Positions 1-6,383 of a stretch of DNA of 11,949 nt are shown here, in pieces. How positions within the stretch are numbered: position 1 is the first letter of the stretch; the number at the start of each line of letters is the position of its first letter. The DNA is from an uncultured Clostridiaceae bacterium (GTDB lineage: Bacteria; Bacillota; Clostridia; Lachnospirales; Lachnospiraceae). Made by a program: the position numbers and the translations under genes. The notes under the pieces were generated by a model that did no database searches, had not been told where the DNA came from, and saw nothing but the letters and a program-made list of their open reading frames with translations. Where the stretch lies: positions 1 to 11,949 of the forward strand of contig CAMWOF010000039.1 of NCBI GenBank assembly GCA_947175805.1, given 5' to 3'.

Positions 1-15
1 AGCTATCTGGGGACA

Positions 16-42
16 CACCTGCATAGCAGGTGGTTTATTTTT
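16..42 (+). terminator. Hairpin terminator of a gene left of the window
   Basis: A perfect 7-bp stem, CACCTGC (16-22) with GCAGGTG (26-32), closes on a 3-base loop and is followed by a T-rich stretch (GTTTATTTTTG). The orientation fits the end of a plus-strand transcript that begins outside the window. It could instead be a small repeated palindrome at the edge of a mobile element; one copy cannot decide this. Confidence 0.5.
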
Positions 43-60
43 GTTGTGAATACAATGAAA

Positions 61-97
61 GCACCGCATGGCTCAAGTTGCCGTGCGGTGCTTTTTT
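61..97 (+). terminator. Rho-independent terminator
   Basis: An 11-bp GC-rich stem pairs GCACCGCATGG (61-71) with CCGTGCGGTGC (81-91), with one wobble, across a 9-base loop. Six T follow at 92-97. It reads best on the plus strand and so ends a transcript from the left. In the minus direction it sits just past the MATE stop codon and is followed by a weaker T-rich tract, so it may also terminate the MATE mRNA. Confidence 0.75.
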
Positions 98-98
98 G

Positions 99-1508
99 CT
101 ATTCTTGTGTCATCTTCTGTGGGGCCAGCTCCCGGTAGGTCCGCACAATGATGACTGCCGCAATCAAGAAAGTCAGAATATCCGATATGGGCATGGAATA
201 GAGCACACCGTCCAGTCCAAAAAAACGAGGCAGGAGTAACGCAAATCCCACGCCAAACACGACTTCCCGAATCAGGGAGATGGCTGTGGAGGCCACCGCC
301 TTCCCCAAGGATTGCAAAAAAATGAAGGTGCCCTTGTTCACAGTTGCAAAAACCATCATGCAGAGGTAAAGACGGAAACTCTTAATGGCAAACTCTGTAT
401 AATAAGCACTCTCATTTGCTGCCCCAAACAAATTGATAAGCTGCTGAGGAAACATCTCCACAATCAGCAAGGCAACAGCGCCTACGATAGCCTCTACGCT
501 CAACAGACGGGTAAACAGGCTTTTCACCCGATCTTTCCTTCCTGCGCCGATGTTGTACCCGACAATAGGGATGCACCCTGCCGCTGTCCCGACTGCAATG
601 GATATGACGATCTGGAAAAATTTCATCACGATACCAACGACGGCCATTGGGATCTGCGCATACTCCACTTGACCAAACACAGGGTCAAGCGCGCCGTATT
701 TCTGGATCATGTTGTTAATCGCAGCCATAGACGCTACCAGCGAAATTTGGGACAGAAAACTGGTAATCCCTAACGCCAAATACTTTCCGGCAAGTTGACT
801 GTGGACGCGGAAGCTCCCGGCCTCCAGCTTAACCGCCTTCATATGGCACAGATACCATATTGCTAATACCGCCGTCAAAACCTGTCCCAGCACTGTGGCG
901 ACTGCCGCCCCCATCATACCCCATTTGAACACGAAGATAAAAACCGGATCGAAAATAATATTGACCACCGCGCCTGCCAAGGTGGAAATCATGGCAAACC
1001 TTGGGCTTCCATCGGAGCGGATAATGGGATTCATGGCCTGCCCAAACATATAGAAGGGCACGCCCACGCTAATCCAAAAGAAGTATTCCTTGGAGTGGAA
1101 GAACGTCTCCTCATTTACCCGTCCACCAAAGAGCGTCAAAATCTGCTCTTGAAAAACGAGATAGACAGCGGCAAGGATGATACTGCTGACAATACACAGT
1201 AAAACCGCACTCCCGATGCTTTTGTGAGCGTCATCCTTCCGACCCGCTCCCAAACAAATACTGACAAAGGCACAGCAGCCATCGCCAATCATGACGGCAA
1301 CGGCCAAGGCCACCACCGTCATGGGAAACACTACCGTGTTGGCGGCGTTGCCATAGGAACCAAGATAACTGGCGTTGGCGATGAAAAGCTGGTCCACAAT
1401 GTTGTAGAGTGCCGCCACCAGCAGAGAAATTACGCAGGGGACCGCGTATTTCTTCATCAGGCCTCCAATGGGCTGCTGTTCCAAAAAATCATTTGCTTTT
1501 TGTTCCAT
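99..1508 (-). CDS. MATE family efflux transporter, MepA-like
   Basis: A 469-residue integral membrane protein, the normal length for a MATE pump, with about twelve hydrophobic segments in two homologous halves. MATE pumps export cationic drugs, dyes or metabolites in exchange for Na+ or H+. The N-terminus (PIGGLMKKYAVPCV, then ALYNIVDQLFIA) and the following NAANTVVFPMT and GDGCCAFVSICLGAGR stretches are characteristic of the MepA/DinF-like branch found in clostridia. The ATG start is supported by AAGGAGG at 1517-1523, eight bases upstream. The gene stands alone on the minus strand behind a structured leader (1509-1680). Its coding sequence appears clearly more GC-rich than the next gene, which may mean separate origins. 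The substrate cannot be told from sequence. Family assignment is secure. Confidence 0.93.
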   Translation of the reverse strand: MEQKANDFLEQQPIGGLMKKYAVPCVISLLVAALYNIVDQLFIANASYLGSYGNAANTVVFPMTVVALAVAVMIGDGCCAFVSICLGAGRKDDAHKSIGSAVLLCIVSSIILAAVYLVFQEQILTLFGGRVNEETFFHSKEYFFWISVGVPFYMFGQAMNPIIRSDGSPRFAMISTLAGAVVNIIFDPVFIFVFKWGMMGAAVATVLGQVLTAVLAIWYLCHMKAVKLEAGSFRVHSQLAGKYLALGITSFLSQISLVASMAAINNMIQKYGALDPVFGQVEYAQIPMAVVGIVMKFFQIVISIAVGTAAGCIPIVGYNIGAGRKDRVKSLFTRLLSVEAIVGAVALLIVEMFPQQLINLFGAANESAYYTEFAIKSFRLYLCMMVFATVNKGTFIFLQSLGKAVASTAISLIREVVFGVGFALLLPRFFGLDGVLYSMPISDILTFLIAAVIIVRTYRELAPQKMTQE

Positions 1509-1525
1509 AAAAAGTTCCTCCTTCT

Positions 1526-1583
1526 ACAAATAAAAATAGTGCATGGGCAAAGAAGCTGGATTTACGCCTCTTTGGCCACGCAC
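1526..1583 (-). promoter_or_regulatory. Leader hairpin A (attenuator-like) before MATE gene
   Basis: On the minus strand GTGCGTGGCCAAAGA (1569-1583) pairs with TCTTTGCCCATGCAC (1539-1553) in a 15-bp stem with one mismatch and one wobble. The apical part contains GCGTAAATCCAG. The stem is followed by TATTTTTATTTG and then directly by the MATE ribosome binding site. This is the geometry of a terminator placed inside a 5' leader, so transcription into the MATE gene would have to pass it. On the plus strand TTTTT also follows (1584-1588), so it could act in both directions. Confidence 0.6.
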
Positions 1584-1663
1584 TTTTTCACATGGGTATT
1601 CAGTTTGGGCAGATTATAGCCTGCTTACAAAAAAATAAACGTGTAGCAAAACTGGATTTACGC
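1556..1663 (-). repeat. 12-base repeat in the loops of hairpins A and B
   Basis: The sequence CTGGATTTACGC occurs at 1556-1567 and again at 1652-1663 (plus-strand reading; GCGTAAATCCAG in the MATE leader RNA). The two copies are in the same orientation, 96 bases apart. Each lies in the apical part of a hairpin whose stem sequence is unrelated to the other. Conservation of the loop but not the stems suggests a recognised RNA motif rather than simple duplication. Confidence 0.7.
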
Positions 1664-1679
1664 AGTTACGCTACACGTT
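1629..1679 (-). promoter_or_regulatory. Leader hairpin B (terminator at transcript 5' end)
   Basis: On the minus strand AACGTGTAGC (1670-1679) pairs perfectly with GCTACACGTT (1638-1647). An inner 5-bp stem, AACTG with CAGTT, presents an 8-base loop CGTAAATC. The hairpin is followed by TTATTTTTTTG, a good intrinsic terminator tail. No minus-strand gene ends here: the next one, pyruvate kinase, stops at 2705 and has its own terminator. The hairpin begins at the predicted start of the MATE transcript, so it is best read as a regulatory terminator or as the end of a short RNA of about 50 bases. Confidence 0.65.
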
Positions 1680-1686
1680 ATTATTT

Positions 1687-1715
1687 AGTCTACTCGCCCT
1701 ATTTCAATTTGTCAA
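1687..1715 (-). promoter_or_regulatory. Sigma-A promoter of the MATE transcript
   Basis: Reading the minus strand, TTGACA (1710-1715) is a perfect -35 box. A 17-base spacer leads to TAGACT (1687-1692) as the -10 box. The expected start is near 1680, immediately before hairpin B, giving a leader of about 170 bases before the MATE start codon. A second possible -10 (TATAAT, 1613-1618) between the hairpins has no convincing -35. Confidence 0.65.
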
Positions 1716-1787
1716 AGGTATTTTTTCACAAAAACAGTGCATTAAAAAGGGCTGGAACCGTTATGATTACCGATAATATGGAGCAAC

Positions 1788-1816
1788 TTGACATGACGTA
1801 CGATTCAAATTATTAT
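1788..1816 (+). promoter_or_regulatory. Sigma-A promoter of the FN3-protein gene
   Basis: TTGACA (1788-1793), a 17-base spacer and TATTAT (1811-1816) form a near-consensus housekeeping promoter on the plus strand. Expected start is about 1823, giving a leader of roughly 70 bases. It is divergent from the MATE promoter at 1687-1715, with about 70 bases between the two -35 boxes. Confidence 0.75.
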
Positions 1817-1891
1817 GTTGTTAGTGCTCGTATAGAGGTTTATATTTTGATTATTTTACCTTTACCGCGGCCAAGAAGGGAGAACACAGTT

Positions 1892-2629
1892 ATGAAAAAA
1901 ACATCAAAAATTATCGTCACAATCATGTTGCTATTTACTATGGTTTTAAGTACCATTGCAGCACCTGTCACAACGGAAGCAGCTTCACCAAAGCCTGCAA
2001 AAGTAACAATCTCATCTGTAACCCGTAATATAAACAAAGCAAAAATCACGGTCAAATTCAAATCTGTAAAGAAAGCAACAGGATATCAAGTTGCTTACAA
2101 GAAGTCCACATCCAAGAAATACACAGTAAAGACAACAAAAAAGACTTCTTACACAATCAAAGCAAGCAACACAGCAACTTATAATATTAAAGTTCGTGCA
2201 TACCATAAATCAAATGGTAAAACCTATTATGGTAATTGGTCTGCTATAAAAACAGTAAATAAGCACACACACAACTGGAAGCCTGTTTATAAGACGGTTG
2301 TAGACCAAGAAGCCTATGATGAACAGGTTCCAACAGGCGAATATCAGACCAAAACAGAAAAACGTATGTATGCATCTGCATATGCAAAAAATCCTGAAAC
2401 TGGTATGTACACTGATTATGTATGTGATATAGATATCACAGGTATGAACGCTGCAGATGCAAAAGCCTATGTCGAAAGTATGGGTTATCGAATAGGCAAC
2501 GTATGGAGTGATTATGTTACTGTTACTGACTATGACAACCCAATCTATAAAACTGTTCATCATGACGCTGTAACACACAAAGAGCTGACTGGCTATAAGT
2601 GCTCATGTGGAAAAACAAAATCAAAATAA
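1892..2629 (+). CDS. Secreted FN3-like protein with metal-binding-type tail
   Basis: A 245-residue protein. Residues 1-30 form a signal peptide: MKK start, hydrophobic core (IIVTIMLLFTMVL), cleavage near TEAAS. Residues about 33-125 resemble the lysine-rich fibronectin type III domains of clostridial surface proteins (ATGYQVAYKKS; TYNIKVRAYH; TYYGNWSAIKTV). The tail starts with HTHNW and ends with HHDAVTH and YKCSCGKTKSK; paired His and a CxC motif suggest a zinc-type site. No sortase signal, transmembrane anchor or SLH repeat is visible, so it is probably released or loosely wall-bound. The ATG at 1892 is chosen because AAGGGAG lies at 1876-1882 and the signal peptide begins there; the frame is open 100 codons further upstream but with no hydrophobic start. 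The gene is AT-rich compared with the MATE gene. Function unknown. Confidence 0.85.
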   Translation: MKKTSKIIVTIMLLFTMVLSTIAAPVTTEAASPKPAKVTISSVTRNINKAKITVKFKSVKKATGYQVAYKKSTSKKYTVKTTKKTSYTIKASNTATYNIKVRAYHKSNGKTYYGNWSAIKTVNKHTHNWKPVYKTVVDQEAYDEQVPTGEYQTKTEKRMYASAYAKNPETGMYTDYVCDIDITGMNAADAKAYVESMGYRIGNVWSDYVTVTDYDNPIYKTVHHDAVTHKELTGYKCSCGKTKSK

Positions 2630-2638
2630 ACATATTAA

Positions 2639-2684
2639 AACTGCCATTGCTTAAGGAACACTTGAGCAATGGCAGTTGTTTTAT
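2639..2684. terminator. Bidirectional terminator between FN3 gene and pyk
   Basis: A 17-bp stem (2639-2655 with 2661-2677, one wobble) closes on the 5-base loop GAACA. T-rich sequence follows on the plus strand (GTTGTTTTAT) and on the minus strand (TTTTAATATG). It lies 9 bases after the FN3-gene stop and about 27 bases after the pyruvate kinase stop, so it serves both convergent genes. Confidence 0.9.
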
Positions 2685-2704
2685 AGTCTGAATTTTCCTC
2701 TGAA

Positions 2705-4114
2705 TTAGATGACGTGTACCTGCATCATGTTGGATGGTTTGCCGTCCTGCTTTGAGGTTCCTGCCACGATAACTATCGTATCCCCGTCACTGACATATCC
2801 TGTTTCTAATGCCTTCCTGACTGCATACTCTACCAGGTCGGTTGTAAAGTGCTGCTCTGTCGCCTGCACAGGCATCACGCCAAAGGCAAGATTTAACTGG
2901 CGCATTCCCTGAGAATCTACCACGGCTGAGATAATCGGACATTCCGGTCTGTAATGTGCAATAATCTCTGCCGTTGCACCGGAACGGGATACTGCCACAA
3001 TCGCCTTGGCATTCAACGTATTTGCAGCCTTGCATGCCGATACTGCCACCGCATTTGCCACATCCTTCGGCAATTCATAAGCAGTTTTTAATTTCTTATA
3101 GTCAATACATTTCTCTGTTGCCTCGGCAATTTCAGACATCGTTTTAACCGCCTCTGCAGGATAATCACCGGCAGCGGACTCTCCGGACAGCATAATCGCT
3201 GTAGTTCCATCGTAAATTGCATTTGCCACATCCGATACTTCTGCTCTGGTTGGTCTTGGAGAATGGGTCATGGATTCTAACATCTGGGTTGCAGTAACCA
3301 CCAGTTTCCCCTTTCTCACACACTTTTCAATCATGCTCTTCTGGATTCCCGGAAGCTCCTTAAATGGAATCTCCACACCTAAATCACCCCGGGCAACCAT
3401 AATTCCGTCACTTGCATCTATAATCTCATCAATGCAATGTAAGCCCTGTACATTTTCAATTTTTGATATAATCTTTATCTTCTCTCCGCCATTTGCCTTT
3501 AAAAGATTGCGAAGGCGAATGATATCATCTGCTGTTCTGACAAAAGAAGCCGCAATATAATCTACCTCCTGCTCGATACCAAACAGAATATCCTCTTTAT
3601 CTACAGGACTAATATATGGCATCGGAATCACAACATTGGGTACATTAATGCTCTTGTGGTTGCTGACCACACCACCATTTACCACGGTACATACCACGTC
3701 ATCACCCTCAATGGCAGTTACGTTCATAGCAATCTTTCCGTCATCAATCAAAATTCTGGTACCGACTTCTACACCCTCTGCCAGTTTGGTATAGGTCAGG
3801 GCAACTTTTTCCTTGTTTCCCAAGAAGTCTCCGGTAGACAGTGTAAATGCCTGTCCCTCTTCCACCGTTACCTTGCCCTCTTCAAAATTCTTCAGGCGAA
3901 TCTCCGGGCCTTTTGTATCCAGTAAAATTGCAACCGGAAGCTGCAGCTCCTCTCTCAGCTTCTTCACACGGTCCATACGCACCTTCTGTTCCTCATGGGT
4001 ACCATGGGAAAAGTTGAATCTTGCCACATTCATACCATTTTTCATGAGCTTTTTTAACATCGCCTCATCGTCCACCGCCGGTCCTAATGTGCAGATAATC
4101 TTTGTCTTTCTCAT
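2705..4114 (-). CDS. pyk: Pyruvate kinase
   Basis: A cytosolic enzyme of 469 residues that transfers phosphate from phosphoenolpyruvate to ADP, the last ATP-forming step of glycolysis. The N-terminal barrel has KTKIICTLGPA, ARFNFSHG with Arg32, Asn34 and Ser36 of the substrate and K+ site, and DTKGPEIR with Asp66 and Thr67. The signature around KIISKIENVQG supplies catalytic Lys218 and metal ligand Glu220; VARGDLGVEIP supplies Asp244. The lid domain spans roughly 69-167 and the allosteric C-terminal domain about 340-469. It is the short form: the PEP-utilising-type extra C-terminal domain of Bacillus and many clostridial enzymes is absent. The start is supported by AGGAG at 4123-4127, eight bases upstream. 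It lies 39 bases after the AI-2E-family gene with no terminator between, so the two are probably co-transcribed. Confidence 0.98.
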   Translation of the reverse strand: MRKTKIICTLGPAVDDEAMLKKLMKNGMNVARFNFSHGTHEEQKVRMDRVKKLREELQLPVAILLDTKGPEIRLKNFEEGKVTVEEGQAFTLSTGDFLGNKEKVALTYTKLAEGVEVGTRILIDDGKIAMNVTAIEGDDVVCTVVNGGVVSNHKSINVPNVVIPMPYISPVDKEDILFGIEQEVDYIAASFVRTADDIIRLRNLLKANGGEKIKIISKIENVQGLHCIDEIIDASDGIMVARGDLGVEIPFKELPGIQKSMIEKCVRKGKLVVTATQMLESMTHSPRPTRAEVSDVANAIYDGTTAIMLSGESAAGDYPAEAVKTMSEIAEATEKCIDYKKLKTAYELPKDVANAVAVSACKAANTLNAKAIVAVSRSGATAEIIAHYRPECPIISAVVDSQGMRQLNLAFGVMPVQATEQHFTTDLVEYAVRKALETGYVSDGDTIVIVAGTSKQDGKPSNMMQVHVI

Positions 4115-4153
4115 TTTTTAATCTCCTATTTCTTTTATAATTAATATTAATCT

Positions 4154-5554
4154 TTATATGTCATTTTCGGAGGTGTCCGACGTTTCTTCAGCATCTGAAA
4201 CATCTGGCAGTTCTTCGTCATCCGGCTTATTCTCCGCTGGCAGCTGCCCCTTCTTCTCCAGTGCCTCTTGCAGCTCCTCCTCCATGGCAACCTCTGCCAG
4301 GTTATGCTCCTCAAGCTCCACAATATGATGCTCTCTGTCAATCCGTTCTATATTCATATACTCCACAGTATCCATCGGCAGGTTCTTTTTTTGCAGCATA
4401 TAGTTACACAGATGCCGCACCAGACTGTATAAACATGCAAATACCGGTACGCCAAGCAACATGCCCGCCACGCCAAAGGTACTTGCACCAATGGAAATGG
4501 AAACAATAATCCAGAATCCCGATATACCGATAGAATCCCCCAGAATCAGCGGCCCAATAACATTGCCGTCCAACTGCTGCAATACTAGAATCAGGATAAC
4601 AAATACCACACATTGCATCGGACTCACAAAAAACACAATAATGGCACATGGAATCGCACCGATAATCGGACCAAAAAACGGAATTACATTGGTGACGCCG
4701 ATAATGACGGAAATTAACACCTCATAAGGAAGCTTCAAAATCAACATACCGAGATAGCATATCACTGCAATAATGAGGGAATCCACAAGCTTACCACTGA
4801 TAAATCCGCCAAAAATCCTGTCTACCTCGCGTACTCCCTGCAATACCTTGTTCGCATGGCTTCTCGATAACACCGCATACAGCAGCTTTTTTAGCTGGGC
4901 TCCAAAACGCTCCTTTGCCGCCATAATATAGACAGATACCATAATTCCTATCACAAAGTTAATAACAAACTTCACGCCTCCAATCAGCCCAGAAGAAATA
5001 TTGACAATTAAATCTCCCAGCTTCGGAATCAAATCATTATTCAGGTAATCCGTGATAAACTTTGTAACCTGATTGATAATATTGGTCAGCCATGCCGCCT
5101 GCTCCGCATTATTATCCCAAAAACCGGAAATCCACTTTTGTACATTTTCTACATATACAGGAATATCATTAGAAATAGAGAGTATACTGCTGTAAACCTG
5201 CGGTACAATCAGTCCCACAAACTCCCATAAAAGCCCTATAAATATCGCCAGTGTCCAAATAATGGAAAGTGTCCTGCCAAACTTAAAGATAAACTTTTCT
5301 TTGTTCTTCATTCGCTTGCGGTTCCTGACCAGGGAGGTGGCAAATGGTATAAATACCTTTTTTTCCAGACATACCAAAATCGGATTTAACAGATATGCGA
5401 TAAACATTCCAATCAAAACAGATGTGAGCCCGCCAAGCAGAGTGCCGGTAATTTCCTTCAGCTTCGCAATATTCTGCAACAGATACCAGAATAAAATCAC
5501 TGATATACCTGTCAATGCATAGTATAAGTATTTTTTGTTTTCTTTATCTCTCAT
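4154..5554 (-). CDS. AI-2E family transporter (YdiK/TqsA/PerM-like)
   Basis: A 466-residue polytopic membrane protein. Hydrophobic helices near the N-terminus (ALTGISVILFWYLLQNI; GLTSVLIGMFIAYLLNPI) are followed by a large soluble loop and a C-terminal helix cluster with the family hallmarks GVTNVIPFFGPIIGAIP and GPLILGDSIGISGFWII. The family includes TqsA (AI-2 export) and Na+/H+ antiporters, so substrate cannot be inferred. The last 73 or so residues are a strongly acidic, probably disordered cytosolic tail (DDEELPDVSDAEETSD). The ATG at 5554 is chosen because AGGAG lies six bases upstream (5561-5565); a GTG nine codons earlier in frame lacks a ribosome binding site. The gene precedes pyruvate kinase in an apparent operon. 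Confidence 0.92.
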   Translation of the reverse strand: MRDKENKKYLYYALTGISVILFWYLLQNIAKLKEITGTLLGGLTSVLIGMFIAYLLNPILVCLEKKVFIPFATSLVRNRKRMKNKEKFIFKFGRTLSIIWTLAIFIGLLWEFVGLIVPQVYSSILSISNDIPVYVENVQKWISGFWDNNAEQAAWLTNIINQVTKFITDYLNNDLIPKLGDLIVNISSGLIGGVKFVINFVIGIMVSVYIMAAKERFGAQLKKLLYAVLSRSHANKVLQGVREVDRIFGGFISGKLVDSLIIAVICYLGMLILKLPYEVLISVIIGVTNVIPFFGPIIGAIPCAIIVFFVSPMQCVVFVILILVLQQLDGNVIGPLILGDSIGISGFWIIVSISIGASTFGVAGMLLGVPVFACLYSLVRHLCNYMLQKKNLPMDTVEYMNIERIDREHHIVELEEHNLAEVAMEEELQEALEKKGQLPAENKPDDEELPDVSDAEETSDTSENDI

Positions 5555-5886
5555 ATCTGACTCCTGCATTTTAAATTTCACATATGCATATACTATTTAT
5601 AACATTCCCGTGCCTCGCACGATATATACATATTTTACCATTTCTATCATATCAAATGCATTAAAATTTCTCAATACCATTATACATATTTTACGTTTTT
5701 TTCTATTGTCTTTGCATACTTTTTAGTATAAACTATACTTATTCTGTATGGTGTTTTTTGTCGAATTAGGATACTATATAAAACAAATGAAGGTCCTGCT
5801 TCATGTCGGGCAATACTAACTATAGACATAAACGACAGCAGATTTTTATCTATAATGTCAATGTAATTATGAAAGGGGGAAATTTT
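5555..5886. other. Divergent intergenic region, AI-2E gene / nfeD
   Basis: No gene is supported in these 332 bases. The DNA is very AT-rich and contains start signals for both flanking genes. For the minus strand, TATAAT (5679-5684) is a good -10 but lacks a recognisable -35. For the plus strand a plausible promoter lies at 5712-5739. In the nfeD leader, ATGAAG (5787-5792) pairs with CTTCAT (5799-5804) around the loop GTCCTG, a small hairpin without a T tail. Confidence 0.5.
5712..5739 (+). promoter_or_regulatory. Possible sigma-A promoter for nfeD-SPFH operon
   Basis: TTGCAT (5712-5717), a 16-base spacer and TATACT (5734-5739) resemble a housekeeping promoter. The -10 box is one arm of an inverted repeat, AGTATA-AAC-TATACT (5725-5739), which could be an operator. 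I found no convincing SigW-type AAAC/CGTA pair, although Bacillus flotillin-NfeD operons use SigW. Confidence 0.4.
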
Positions 5887-6321
5887 ATGAGTATTATCAC
5901 ATGGCTTATTATCGCCGCAGTTTTAATTGTTTTGGAAATCATAACAGTAAGCTTAACAAGTATCTGGTTTGCCGTAGGTGCCTTTGCCGCCGCACTTGTT
6001 ACAACAGCGACGGATAACCTCATTATTCAGTTGACGATTTTCATTGTACTTTCCATTATATTTTGGATATTTACCAGACCGATTGCCATGAAATATTTAA
6101 ACCTTGGCAGATTGAAGACAAATGTGGAAAGCCTCGTGGGTCAGCAGGCGATTGTCACAGAAACCATTAATAACATCGAAGCAAAAGGGCACGCTAAAGT
6201 CAACGGCCTGGAATGGACTGCCCGTACCGAAGGCAACACCATCATCAATGAGGGCGCCATTGTTGTAATCAAGGATGTATCAGGCGTCAAGCTCATTGTG
6301 GAAACGATTCCGCAGCAATAA
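5887..6321 (+). CDS. NfeD family protein, short form
   Basis: A 144-residue membrane protein. Three hydrophobic helices fill residues about 3-66 (IITWLIIAAVLIVLEII; IWFAVGAFAAALVTT; IIQLTIFIVLSIIFWIF). A soluble OB-fold domain spans about 80-144 (LVGQQAIVTETI; GHAKVNGLEWTARTEG; GAIVVIKDVSGVKLIVE). This is the short NfeD type without the N-terminal ClpP-like serine protease. Such proteins work with the SPFH protein encoded next door, probably in organising membrane domains; the partnership is inferred from gene order and family knowledge. The ATG at 5887 is preceded by AAAGGGGGA (5872-5880), six bases away. An in-frame ATG at 5869 would place this ribosome binding site inside the coding region, and a further one at 5803 adds a polar, non-membrane extension; both are less likely. 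Confidence 0.93.
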   Translation: MSIITWLIIAAVLIVLEIITVSLTSIWFAVGAFAAALVTTATDNLIIQLTIFIVLSIIFWIFTRPIAMKYLNLGRLKTNVESLVGQQAIVTETINNIEAKGHAKVNGLEWTARTEGNTIINEGAIVVIKDVSGVKLIVETIPQQ

Positions 6322-6383
6322 CCGTGTTTGTTAGAAATGCATGGCGTTTCTTTCAATAAATATTTTTAAGGAGGGGTTCTATC

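Noticed and set aside
1..97. CRISPR or transposon end suggested by short palindromes at the left edge
   Set aside because: The two palindromes are unrelated to each other, are not repeated elsewhere in the window, and each is followed by T-rich DNA, which fits terminators better.
312..773. Plus-strand open frame (153 codons) opposite the MATE gene
   Set aside because: It is antisense to a well-conserved membrane protein and is a codon shadow.
1613..1618. TATAAT between hairpins B and A on the minus strand as an internal MATE promoter
   Set aside because: No -35 box at a proper distance (CGTTTA at 17 bases). It cannot be excluded, but the promoter at 1687-1715 is much better.
1592..1891. 100-codon N-terminal extension of the FN3 protein frame
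   Set aside because: It crosses hairpin B and both promoters, has no ribosome binding site at its ATG, and would bury the clear signal peptide that begins at 1892.
6334..6350. Small hairpin GAAATGC-ATG-GCGTTTC between nfeD and the SPFH gene
   Set aside because: The 7-bp stem with one wobble is AT-rich and followed only by TTTCAATAAATATTTTT; too weak to call a terminator, and the gene pair is normally co-transcribed.
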